DNA from: Ophthalmolycus amberensis
Lineage: Eukaryota > Chordata > Actinopteri > Perciformes > Zoarcidae
Reading direction: 5' to 3'
Length of the DNA: 64,000 nt
Assembly (NCBI GenBank): GCA_024529925.1
Contig: JAFEUB010000896.1
Coordinates: 62,001 to 126,000, forward strand
The translations under genes and the position numbers were made by a program. Shown here piece by piece: positions 46,901-56,914 of the stretch. How positions within the stretch are numbered: the stretch's first letter is position 1; each line of letters starts with the position of its first letter. A model generated the notes under the pieces. That model had not been told where the DNA came from and searched no databases. It saw only the letters and a program-made list of their open reading frames with translations.

Positions 46901-49900
46901 TCCAGAGGGCCACAGGAACTAAAGGTACCTTTACCAGCTTTAGATCTTATTCTGGGTACAACCAGAAAGCCACTGTCTGAAGACCTGAGGCGTCTGATGG
47001 GGGTATAGTCAGTGAGCAGGTCAGAAATATAATTGAATGACGGCACATGTGTGTAAAAAGAGCTACGACTGTGTGCACGTGGTCCCACGCGGTTTTATCT
47101 CAGACATCTACTAAAGGATGTGAATCTTGGAGCACTTTAAAACAGATAATAATATATAAAATACAACCTGCTCTCATTGTTACAGGATTGTTGCAGTAAT
47201 ACTGTTTTCTGCAATATTACAATAATCAGCACGTTCAACAATATTGTATTTAATTTAAACAGTGCGATTACATTAGTGCAACATGAAATCAACTTCCACA
47301 TGAACCGACTGCATTTAAGACTTGGACGTAGTCACCGTGACATCACCCATTGGTTTCTACACAACGGGTTTTAAAGCCTGAGGTTCGGCATTTTGGCCGT
47401 CGCCATCTTGGTTTGTTGCAACCAAAAGTGACACGAGAGGGTGGAGCATTTTTAGACGATCAAAATAAGCAATAAATCAAGTGATTTTCTCACTTCTATA
47501 CAACCAGAGGAGTCGCCCCCTGCTGACTCTTAGAAAGAATCCTACATTTTCAGACACGGAGGTTTGCCGCCTGTATGAAACAGTATTTCGTGGATGTATC
47601 TGACTCACCTGAGACCCCTGTGATCTCCGGACCTCTCCCCTGCCGTCTTGAGGCTGTTGCTCTCTGGGGAGCCATATCTGCTCCTCAGGAGCGCTGCCGG
47701 ACGGCCTCTGTGGAGCCAGGAGCCGTTCCTCCTGCCTGAGGAGGAGCTGCTCTGGGCTGAGTTTGTTGGTACGTTTTCTGGGTTCAGCCATAGGTTTGTC
47801 CACAGGCATGTCGACGGGCCGCAGCTCCCACGGGTCCTGAAGAGACGTGGTCCATACGGGGCTTGTGATACCTGAAGGCTGTTGCGGCAACCTCCTGCTA
47901 ACATCTACGTCGGGTGTGTGCGGCTGTGATCTAGCTCCAAATGCAGCGTCTACACCCTGAATACCAGAAACCGGAAACAAGTCTTTACTGGGGGAGGGCT
48001 GAACTTGAGATGTGAAGGAGTCGATGTCAAGGATGGCAGGTTTGTAAGACGCTTCTGCTCTCGGGGACGGCTCCTTCCATCGCTTTGCCGGGTCACTGCG
48101 CTGAGAAGTGGCTTTGGAAAACGAGTTACGTCGGAGCATGGAGTCCAGATCCACCACGTGAGGCCTGAGAGGCGAGGACTCAGACCTCGCCCTCTCCTGT
48201 TCCTCTTTCTTCTGCCTCTCTTTTAGTCGCTGCCTCTCTGCTTCCTGCTGCTTGGCTATCTGCCTCATTTTCTCCGCCTCCTCCCTTTCCACACTCTCCC
48301 TCCGTCTGCGTTTCTCCAGCTCCACAAGTTGCTGTTTGTCCCTCTCTGCCTGCTTTTGCTTCTCCAACTCAAAGAGCTGTCTTCTCTCCATCTCTTTCAT
48401 TCTCTCCAACACCTCCTTCCTCTGCCTTTCCTTCTCCAGTTCTCGTTGTCTCAGCCTCTGGTTTTCCAATTCCTGTCTCTCAATATCTAGTTGTCTCTGT
48501 CTCTGCCTTTCCAGCTCTCTCTGCTTGTCTCTCTCCATCTCTTTCTGAAGCTCCTTTTCCATCTCCCTTTGTCTTTCCCTTTCTTTACCAATCTCTCTCA
48601 TCCTCAACATTTCCTGTTCTAATGCCATCTGTCTTATTTTCTCGGCCTCCTCTCTCTCCATCTTCTCTCCGAGTCTCTGCTTCTCGAGCTCCATCAGCTG
48701 CTGCGTCTCCTTTTCCCTCTGCTTCTGTTTTTCAAACTCGAAGAGTTGAAGTCTTTCCAGCTCTTTAATTCTCTTCAGGTCTTCCATTTTCTGTTTCTCC
48801 TTTTGGATTTCCAGCAGCTGTCTTTCCTTGTCCAGCTCTCTCTGCCTCTCTTCCTCCCTTTGTCTTTGCCTCTCCTGTTCCCGCTGTCTCACCATTTCCT
48901 GCTCCCGCAGTTTCTCTCTTTCAATCTTTCTCTGACTCTCAAATTTTTGTCGTTTTTCTGTCTCGAGTTGTAGTGGCCTCTCTTTTTCAAGCTCTCTTAG
49001 TCTCGCTCTCTCCACTTCTTGCAGTTTCTGTCTCTGTTCAAGCTCGAACTGTTTCTGCCTTTCCAGCGCACGCTGTTTCTCCTCAAACTCCTGTTTCTCC
49101 TTCTCAAAGGCTTTCTGCCTTTCCAGCGCACGCTGTTTCTCCTCAAACTCCTGTTTCTCCTTCTCAAAGGCTTTCTGCCTTTGCCTTTCAAATTCTCTTT
49201 GCATCTCCCTCTCCTTCATTCGTGCAAATTCTAAATGGGCTACTTTCTCCATTTCCAGCTGTCTCTGTTTTTCCCTCTCAAGCTCTTTCATTCTTGCCAT
49301 GTGTCTTTCTGTCTGTTTTTGTAACTCTCTTTTCTTTTCAACGTCCATCATTTCCTCTGCTGCCTGTCCATCCAAAGTTGATCTTCTCAGCTCTTTCTGA
49401 AATGTGGGCCCTCATCAACTCCTCAACTTGACCAGTGAGAGTGTTTTCCAAAAGCTTCCTCTAATGATGGATTCCTCCTCATTGGAAGACGCTTCCCTTG
49501 TGAGTTGTCCGGCGCGGACCTCACAGAGAACTCGTCAAAGGGCGCCGTCACGTCCCTCACGCTTGCTCCTGCATCAACAGGAGAAACTGGCTCCTGCATT
49601 TGTCCAGTCAGAGCAAAGTAGGTGGCCCTGGGTCTCGGCTGCTCTTCCGACTGCAGCATTTTTAAACGTTTTGGAGCTGCAGCCACTTCCTCCTGTTCAG
49701 CTTCTCGCTGCCGGTCCCCGTCTTGATCCAAAGCCCCTTGTCCTTCCCTTTGTGATTCCTTTGGCATCCCTTTCTCCACACTTGTCTCAAGACCTGTAGG
49801 GGTCCACTTATGCAAAGCGCCCACTCTCAGAAAGCGAGGCTGCTGTTCCGCTGGCTCGCCTGGTGCTGATCCGGTCCTCTCTGCCACCGGCCGGCTCCCC

Positions 49901-51318
49901 TCTGAACGCCTGGAGCGTAGCGTCTTGGCCTTATCCTCCCACTGTGCTGACGGGATGTTCTCACTCACTGCCCTGCTCTTCTCCACAGCCTGCACAGTGT
50001 CAAAGGCATGCGACACCCTCAGAGGACTTGATGGAGATGCAGGCTCTTTGTAGGTGGCAGTGAAAAGAGTTCCCTCATCCTCGCCATTTCCCCTCTTAAA
50101 TGACGGGCTGCTGAGCGAATCATTGGCCTTGTTTACAGGCTTGCCGTCCTCCACCATCAGCACACTGTGCCTCTCCACAACGTTGTCAAACAAGGATGCT
50201 TTCACCGTCTGTACGTCACTCCTGGGATCACTTTCCTCGGGAGTGGGGCCAAATGCCTCTCCAGCCTCGGGCCCTTCAGGCGTGAAGGCCTTTTGGAGCT
50301 GCTCCTGGGAGTCTTTCAGATCCACAAATGTCCTCTGGTCACTGGGGGTGATGGCCGAACTCTTCACTCTAAGGAAATTCAGAGATATGCTGAGAGTTGT
50401 TAAGTGAGAACAGTCATAACAACCAACCAATGTGGAATTATCTGACAGAAATAAAAGCTTTCAAAAGAAATGTGACTTGACAACACAACAGTAGAAAATA
50501 CTGCCCTCAAAGGATTTAAAGGCTTTGAGTGAAGAAGTGCCAGCGTAGTAATGGTATCCCCATTGTTCTACGTCAGCCTCATAACAGTGGGTGTGGTGCA
50601 GAGGAGGCAATCAAAGCCTCTCTGTGTTGACCTTTTCCCAGTGATCTCCTCTCTGTGTGTTTCATAACCGGCAGCCACCGGGGATGATTATTGTGCCACC
50701 TGTATTAGGTTTCACAGCTTTGTCCATCCATGGTTGTGACAAGTCGTTTTGCTGCAACATCCAATTTCCTCTAGGGAAATTTCCTTTTAAACACTCTCAG
50801 GTGTCCACAGCAAATGGAAACACTAGTTTTGTTTAAGTTGTATTTCCCCATGGTTTACCAATTCTGGCATTAATTTATGATAGTAAGTACAAAGGCACAG
50901 TGTAACTCCTGTCAACTTCCATCTTGTTTAATCTACTTCTCAGACCTGTACTGTGCTCATGTGCCATTTTGGTTTCGTATTTTTCTCTCTCTGCTATTTG
51001 CCAAGGTTTTTATTTTGGCAAGACACGAGAAGAAACGCACTAAAATGCAACTCTGTTTCGAAAATAACATGTGAAAACTTTCCCCGAAGCTGTAACACTG
51101 TTTCTCCTTCTCCTGTTAAACATAGACTGAGCCCAACAGAAACCAGTTCCTGCAAAGCAGAGTCCCTTTCTTACCCTCCTCTGAGGATCTTTGCTGATCT
51201 CATCGTGGTCTGTCGCCTCACTGAAGAAAACGCTGCCAAGCTCTGGCGACCTCTCGGATCCAAACCTGATGAACATACATCACACAAGACAAAAGCCATG
51301 CATGACAATGGAACTCGT

Positions 51319-51356
<38 letters not shown>

Positions 51357-53355
51357 CACAAAAGCAAGCTGTGGCATTAACACATTAGGCTCGTTTGAGA
51401 TGAGCTGCGCTTTGCCTGGAAAGTGGACGAGATCAGGCGGCGGCGGCGGCAGCAGCAGCAGGGGGCGTTGACAAAGTACTGCTGAAGTCGGACAGCTTCC
51501 AACAGCCTTCAAAGAATATACAGGAAGTCACAGAAACGGTAACATCCTGTTAGATCCCATCTGCAGGCTACTTGTAGTTTACAGACCTCGTTCGGATTTG
51601 TAAATATATATTTCTGTGCAAATGCGTGTATCTGCATTGTGTTCAATCTTTTGTTCTTTTTATGCTTGTTTTGATGTGTTATATAAATAAGCTTTATTAT
51701 TAACAATCACACAAGATGTTTTTAGATTAAACCTTCGTTGCACAACATGAGACTAATAGCCAACAATCTAGAGTTAAATATTTCAATGACACATAAAAAT
51801 GTTCTACAAAACGTAATCAGCTGTTTTATCAGGAGACAGCCAGGCGTTTCCCATCATGCATTGGGTCTTGCAGGCAGTGGAGAGCAACTGCGGCGCCTGG
51901 CTCTAAAAACTGCAGCGCCTGGCTCTCGTGAGGTTATCGTTGCCCACGTGTGGATGACGTCAGAGCAAGTCGGACACAAATCTAACCGGCATGCATTGTG
52001 CGGCGATCGGTGCATCTCAACTGGCTCATCTCAAACGAGCCTATAAAGAGCAGATCTTACCTTTTAGTCAGGTCGAGGGGCAGGGGGCGGGGCTTCGGTG
52101 CCGTTTTCATAACAGGGCTCTGAGTTGGTGATGGGTCCTCGGTCAGCTGCTTGATGAGCTTTTTGACACCCACCGGTGGTTCGCTTTCAGGGACCGGCTG
52201 CACTGGAGAGTGAAGATCCGCCCCTTGGTCTGTGACACCCGTCCCAGGAGAGGAGGATGAATCGAGGAGGAGACTGATTCGGGAGTTGATGTTAACTGCG
52301 CGCTTATCCTCTTCAGTCTCTTTCAGAGTCTTTCTGTCACTTACAACATCAGTACTTTGTGGTGTGGTACTCTTCTGTGTTTTCTCCTGCTCTCTATTCT
52401 GCGCCGGGCCCTTCTCCTCTGGAGTGTTTTCCTTAGTATCTTCCTTGGGAGTTTTACGGTGCAGAGACAGACCGATAGACTCAAACTTGGCCGTGAGATC
52501 GGCTGAAAGTGGTCGTCTGGCCCAGCGAAGGGCAGGAACTGGTGTCTCCGTCTTGGTCGGACTGTCAAGGAAAATGGCTGACACAGGCCTGGGCCTGGAT
52601 CCTCTGGGCTTTGGCCGCAGTTGCACTGCTGCCTCTGGGTTTTCTTTTTCCTTTTCTTCTTCCTCCTCCTGCCATACCTGAGCGAGAAATCCCATGGACT
52701 TGGCTCTGGTCATGGAGGACCCCCCTGTGCTGGATGACATCTGGTCCGTCTCGTCTTGAGTTTTAGTGGTTCCAGTCCAAACTGCTGCTGGAAGTTGTTT
52801 AAGGCTCTTTGAATAGCCCAAGCTTGATGAACCAGGTCTCTGCCTCTCTGCTGTTAAAGGAAGAATGGGTTTGCTGGGGTCTCCCAGGTCAAGAGGAGGG
52901 GCCGGTGTAAATGGCTGGACTATCGGCTTGGTTGTTTGTCCAGTGTTGAACTTATTAGTTGTTCTAAAGGAGGTAGGGGCGGGTCGGTTGGGGTTGGTTG
53001 ACACTGGCCTGGGTTTGCCAATGGCAACTGGTTGCTGAGGTTTTGGAATGCATGAAGGCTCTGGTTTGAATCCAGCAAGGCGAGTGGACTCTGGCCGGGA
53101 CTTGGTTTGGGGCTTAGGAGCAAGTATAGGCTTAATAGTGGGGTTCCTCTCCAGAGCAAAAGGTTTGGGAGTGAGCCGTGGCTTGGGGCCTGGGACAGGT
53201 TTGTCAGGTTCTGGGGTGATAATAAGGGACTGGTTGATGGAGGGGATCTCGATGAGGCTCTTATTGCTGGAGTCAGTCAAAGGACTCAGGTGAAGTCGTC
53301 CTCCGACCACTGGTCTCCCTACCTCCCCAGTCTGGACCTCTACCTGAGCAGCCAT
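31929..53355 (-). CDS. KIAA1671 homologue, tankyrase-binding-protein-like
   Basis: Supported coding exons in transcript order: 52061-53355 (ATG at 53353-53355), 47609-50368, 45958-46083, 41074-41352, 35653-35771, 33113-33272, 32750-32906, 32396-32526, 32110-32252, 31929-32004. A further candidate at 46935-47068 does not fit phase. The N-terminus is basic and Pro rich (KPFALERNPTIKPILAPKPQ). The middle is a very long Glu/Arg/Lys/Gln helix, followed by SR-rich and charged linkers. The last exons (LLDTSALRSRAQLGKKRAPQ, VALFPGMDPSALK, SPQWLKELKSKKRLSQYDND) match the C-terminal domain I recall as shared by TNKS1BP1 and KIAA1671. Its position next to crybb3 matches human 22q11. The function is unknown; tankyrase or cytoskeletal association is only a family-based guess. 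Two frame breaks occur in the giant exon. Confidence 0.85.
32125..32136 (+). promoter_or_regulatory. CTCF core-consensus match inside a coding exon
   Basis: CCAGCAGGGGGC fits the CTCF core CCA-S-Y-AG-R-K-GGC at every position and is followed by AGT. It overlaps exon 32110-32252 of the KIAA1671 homologue. Binding cannot be inferred from sequence alone. Confidence 0.4.
33273..35652 (-). other. KIAA1671-homologue intron, 2.4 kb
   Basis: No exon supported. It contains a pair of similar segments near 34110-34160 and 35500-35550 (both with AAGCTAATGAT and TTTCAATTAAG) and a (GT)n tract near 34898-34913. Confidence 0.6.
36838..36878. repeat. Perfect 18-bp inverted repeat with 5-base loop
   Basis: Arms TCTCTGTAGCTTATTCTT (36838-36855) and AAGAATAAGCTACAGAGA (36861-36878) are exact reverse complements separated by CCTCA. 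It lies in an intron. Confidence 0.95.
39945..40118 (+). repeat. L2-like LINE 3' tail
   Basis: TGTGAAAAGCGCTATATAAA followed by TAAATTCATTCATTCATTC is the characteristic 3' end of fish L2-type retroelements. The upstream part is AT rich and the 5' boundary is uncertain. Confidence 0.65.
41042..41066. repeat. (GT)n microsatellite next to a splice donor
   Basis: On the transcribed minus strand the intron begins GTAAGACC and then runs into a (CA)n tract, within 10 bases of the exon 41074-41352 boundary. Confidence 0.9.
44215..44570. repeat. Degenerate MITE-like fish repeat
   Basis: Begins TTGGGCTAGGGAGGCACCGA and ends ATCAGTACCGGTGAATCTA, with internal CCGATACTCAATCC and GGACCGATATTCGATATCAG. 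This resembles a common fish repeat with ends GGGCTAGGGATGCACCGAT and a body rich in CCGATA and ATCGG motifs. The ends are imperfect inverted repeats, so the copy is old. Boundaries are approximate. Confidence 0.5.
45289..45305 (+). promoter_or_regulatory. CTCF-like motif, one mismatch
   Basis: CCACTAGATGGTGGCAG matches CCA-S-Y-AG-R-K-GG with T for the last core C. It is intronic and only a candidate. Confidence 0.25.
46935..47068 (-). CDS. Candidate KIAA1671-homologue exon, phase unresolved
   Basis: An open segment reading SFYTHVPSFNYISDLLTDYT and then RRLRSSDSGFLVVPRIRSKA looks like genuine protein. It lies between an acceptor-like CACACAG and a donor GCTG/GTAAAG. The upstream giant exon ends in phase 0 and the downstream exon starts in phase 0, whereas this segment needs phase 2 in and phase 1 out. 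A missing micro-exon, an alternative isoform or another sequence error is needed. If it is not an exon, it is an intronic open frame. Confidence 0.35.
47322..47450. repeat. Dispersed teleost repeat (GACGTAGTCACCGTGAC family)
   Basis: GGACGTAGTCACCGTGACAT then CACCCATTGGTTT, GGCATTTTGGCCGTCGCCAT and CTTGGTTTG match, from memory, a repeat found many times in spiny-rayed fish genomes. It ends about 160 bases below the donor of the giant coding exon. Confidence 0.55.
47609..50368 (-). CDS. KIAA1671-homologue giant exon with charged helix
   Basis: Acceptor TTTCCTTAG at 50369 and a strong donor CAG/GTGAGT at 47608. The 2760 bases would need to be 2758 to keep phase with both neighbours. The first third reads VKSSAITPSDQRTFVDLKDS through RNPSLEEAFGK, then the frame is lost and regained twice. 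The middle encodes roughly 400 residues dominated by Glu, Arg, Lys, Gln and Leu (ELEREKQRQLEMEKV style), expected to form a long single helix or coiled coil. The C-terminal third is Pro/Ser rich (PHVVDLDSMLRRNSFSK, SPVWTTSLQDPWELRPVD). Two duplications lie within the helix, at 49052-49171 and at about 48243-48775. Confidence 0.85.
49052..49171 (-). repeat. Exact in-frame 60-bp tandem duplication in coding sequence
   Basis: Copies 49052-49111 and 49112-49171 appear identical and add a repeated 20-residue helix unit (ERQKAFEKEKQEFEEKQRAL). A partial third unit follows. Confidence 0.92.
51321..51354. repeat. (AC)17 microsatellite
   Basis: Perfect AC tract, 33 bases upstream of the terminal-inverted-repeat element. 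Confidence 0.92.
51388..52041. mobile_element. MITE-like element, 654 bp, 18-bp perfect TIRs
   Basis: Left end GGCTCGTTTGAGATGAGC (51388-51405) and right end GCTCATCTCAAACGAGCC (52024-52041) are exact reverse complements. Both ends are flanked by TA (51386-51387 and 52042-52043), consistent with a 2-base target duplication. No coding capacity. A TA duplication would fit Tc1/mariner or ISL2EU-type elements; the superfamily is not established. Confidence 0.7.
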
Positions 53356-53370
53356 CCTCTTGAACAGCAC

Positions 53371-55947
53371 CTTTAAAAAGGAAAAAAAAAAGATCAAAGG
53401 AACAAAAAAAGATCCATCTATGGTAATTTCTATATTGATTTAATACCTCAGCACTACATCATGCTAAATCCAACTCATTATTAGCTTCATAGCACTCACT
53501 CTATCTAGCCACTAGTGTGGACTTTGTCTTGGGAGTGCCTCACACTGCAGCGCAGTGAGAAAGGTTATAGGTCACTCGAGCTGATTAAAAACGCATGTCG
53601 ACAGCTGTTTGTCACATTGATAGACCTTTTTCATGAAACATCTTGACAGGTCTCATTAGGAAAAGCACAGGCGTAAGTAATAACAATCAATGATGGCTGC
53701 TTCAGTTTGAGGGTTCTGGTATTGAGCATGCTGGTCCACTGTCACACTGCTTTGTCTGAGATGAGTAAATGTATTGCCTCTGATTGACTTACGTCCATTG
53801 CCAAGCTGAATTACTGGTGCAGTAGTGATCAGTGTACCTTTAAGGTGGATCCTGACACAGGGGAGGAGCTAAATAACTTTACAACTACATTGTTTTCATT
53901 TTCATGTTGTCAGACAGACAGTGAATGGGAGATTCCACTGCAAACTCACACCAGATTGCCATTTAAGATCCAGCTCCTCCCCTAATAAACGTCCACGTGT
54001 TTATCTTGAACGGACTCTTCTAAAAGGAGACGTAGTGATAATATATGAGATAACTGGAGATCATCCGACTCACTATGATGATAATGACTTTTATCAGTCG
54101 TTTCTATAGTGAAAGACGACGATAGAAAACATTACAACTCAAGCACTTCTGTGTTAGCCCTTTAAGAGACTCCCTCTTCACATCCGATAATGCTTTCCAC
54201 ATGTTGTTGTGTTGAGATACTTCACTATACGGACCAGCAACAGGAAAAATGACCAACTGCTGTGAGGTAAATCCCAGAATATCTTACCTGACCAGATGTC
54301 AAGCGTCTGCTGTAGAGCTCTGGCTTTTGTTGTAACCAAACAGCGATGTCATATCACACAGGACGAAGAATGTGGAGAAGCCTGAGAAGAACACACACTG
54401 GGTCAATAGAGCACACGTTCTCCAGTCAGGACCGCTGTGATTGAGGCTGTGGAAAACAAAAATCACAGCAGAGCTACAGGGCTGTCCGTTCTCACGCCCC
54501 CGTACAGAAGCAAAGAGATGACAATGTTTACGCCGACAGAGACTTGAGTCAACATCGTCACACCCTTACTTTTGAACTGATGACATATGAACAGACATTA
54601 AAAACGCAATGCTGCTCTATGTTTAGATTTTCCTGTTCTTCTACTTTTATTATTTGCTCTATCACTGCTCACCTGCAATCACTCACACATCTCATTTTAT
54701 GGACATCAACTGATACGTTTTAACTACTTAGGTGCTGATATCTAAAGGAGGAAATGGAAGGAAGAGGAATGATACTGATAAAACACAATGACTTCAGCTC
54801 GCCTAGCAGAGATTGAAAAGTTGAACTTTAGATGTTGACAGGAAGCGCCTTCGTGAAGATGGAATGCTAAACATTCCCTGTGATGGTGGGTCGAGCAGCA
54901 CAGCAGGGATTAGGAGAGTGTCTGCCTTATAAAGCCTTAGACATACAAGAGTTTTACAAAGGACATAATACTGAAAGCCACAAATGACACGTTCAACATC
55001 TGTATTATTTCTAGCAAGATGCATACTCGTGTTGAATATGTAAAACATTTAGCAGGTAACTTTAAGAAGTGGGTGCAGCAAAATTCAAAGACATTTCATT
55101 GATTTCTAGCAGGAAGCACACACAGAAAGAGAGTAGTGCTCAGAGTGTTACTAGCAAGATATCTAGTCAGTGACCTGGTTCAGCCAGTTATACAGAGGAC
55201 ATCTAACAGACAATAGACTGTATCATGTTAACGTACCTATCAGCAACTAAAAGAAGAAGTATCTCTCGAGTGAGTTCTCACATAGTGTACAGCAAAGATT
55301 TAAATTACAATTCACAAATATATCTCATAATCTCAATTGTCTGCGAGAAGACTTGATGCAGAGTTTAAATAACTTGTAATATGTATCAGTATCACCAAAG
55401 GACGTGATCCAGAAGATCAAGGTAAGGTTGTTAGGCATTTCTTGTAGTCTAAACAGGAGCAAGCACAAATAAGCATGAATGTAAATGTGTAAATCAATTA
55501 ATAGAGATAATTTGTAGTGATTCAACTTTTACCAATTAACCAAGCTGCATTCATTTGATTATTTTATAATACAGCATGTCCATTAAAACTTGTCTGTCTC
55601 AGTCTATAATTTGCAACAAGTGTTAGTTTCCTTCCTCCTGTGCAGACCGCACACCTACACTTAAAGTACCTTGTCTCGCGGATAGTACCCAGGTCCAATT
55701 CAGAAAAAGCTGGAGTTAACCTGCTCAGAACAGGAGTGCTTTTAAAGCTCAAATACCGAGTTACAAAGATGCACGCGGGGTTCAAACTCGTCGAAATATA
55801 CTAGACTTCAAAATAAGAGGACAGATAAAACGTACCAAACAGCTTGCTGGCTAACAACGGTTAGCTAACAACTCAAGAAGCTGGACTCGCAAAATGGAAA
55901 CACAATGACTGAACCTGTCCGTTTGATCCGAACTGGAGACAACTTAC
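53371..55947 (-). other. KIAA1671-homologue 5' introns
   Basis: Apart from the leader exon at 54288-54381, no exon was recognised in this 2.6 kb. Confidence 0.5.
54288..54381 (-). other. KIAA1671-homologue 5' UTR exon with short uORF
   Basis: Bounded by acceptor TTCTTCTCAG and donor GTCAG/GTAAGA. It contains an 18-codon upstream frame starting at 54352 (MTSLFGYNKSQSSTADA, stop at 54299). The next exon begins at 53370, 15 bases before the main ATG. The exon is inferred from splice signals only. Confidence 0.55.
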
Positions 55948-56120
55948 CAAAATGGGAAAGTCAGTTCTGCGGCTTCTTTCTTGTCGAAACAACTTCAAAC
56001 ATAATATATCTTTCAAACTTAGGAGGATAAATTCCGAGTCTGGTAGTTGGTTGATATAGGTGCTAGCAGAGTAGCTAACTTAGCTGGTTTACTTAGCTAG
56101 CCCACTGGCTGGCTATCCCG
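55948..56120 (-). promoter_or_regulatory. KIAA1671-homologue first leader exon and promoter
   Basis: A clean donor CATTTTG/GTAAGTT ends a non-coding exon at 55948. Upstream sequence has repeated GCTAGC/TAGCTAA motifs and no TATA box. The start site is approximate. Confidence 0.45.
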
Positions 56121-56129
56121 TCTCAGGTT

Positions 56130-56914
56130 GCAGTGTTGTTGACAGGCTCGACTAGACAGCGCTGAACAAGCCGACCGACTGGTTAGCCTCTAAACCAGCG
56201 TTAAGATAACCAGCACGACATGCGTGTTCCGGTTAATACTTTCAAAATAAAGCGTAGCATAAACTGAACTAATATTGGAACCAAAGAAGTAGTTTGTTTT
56301 AAGGACAGGAACATTATAGTTTTTCTAAATGTTCATATATCGGAGATTAATTTAATATACAGGTCTTATAATGAACCCTCGGCGCAACTCATGTATTTTA
56401 TAGGTAAATCCCCCTGACTTCCGGGCTGAATGTGGACAACTTGACTCTTCTGCTTGATAATGTGATTGCGCGAGAGCTATCCCATCTCTGCTATGTAGAA
56501 CTAATCAATATATACAAATAAAAAAACGAATTAATAAACCTATAGGGACTGACTGACGGTTTCAAAAAGTTGGACACAATAAAATAATGGCTAACGCCTC
56601 CATGAATAAAGAGACCTGTTGTCATATGAACACATTCATGTATTTGAATAGCCTTATGCATGTTATTAAAGTCTGACCTCGCTCCTAGCTTTGCATTAGC
56701 CAATCATGTAATAAAAACATCGACTCTACAGCTGTGATAAATAGATTGTATAAACATCAGGCTTGTCTGGACTGCCCTCATGTGGAGAGAACTAAACACT
56801 GCATACAAATTGTGGCAGCCAATTTAATGGCGATTTCTAGTGGTAGTTTCTATAGTGTTTGATCTTACCAAAAAGTGTCCTTTATTAGCCAATAGCCACA
56901 CAAAACAGTCAGTT
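56130..56914. other. Intergenic region between KIAA1671 homologue and rnf10
   Basis: About 790 bases with no supported gene. GACTTCCGGG near 56415 is an ETS-type site on the minus strand, possibly promoter related. Confidence 0.5.

Larger units (their letters stand above)
46084..47608 (-). other. KIAA1671-homologue intron or introns with an uncertain exon
   Basis: Between exon 45958-46083 and the giant exon. It contains a protein-like segment at 46935-47068 whose phases do not join its neighbours and a dispersed repeat at about 47322-47450. Nothing else was recognised. Confidence 0.5.
50369..52060 (-). other. KIAA1671-homologue intron, 1.7 kb, with MITE
   Basis: Contains an (AC)17 tract at 51321-51354 and a small terminal-inverted-repeat element at 51388-52041. 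No exon seen. Confidence 0.6.

Noticed and set aside
48252..49431. Plus-strand Leu/Ser/Phe-rich open frames opposite the giant exon
   Set aside because: Antisense shadows of the Glu/Arg/Lys-rich minus-strand helix.
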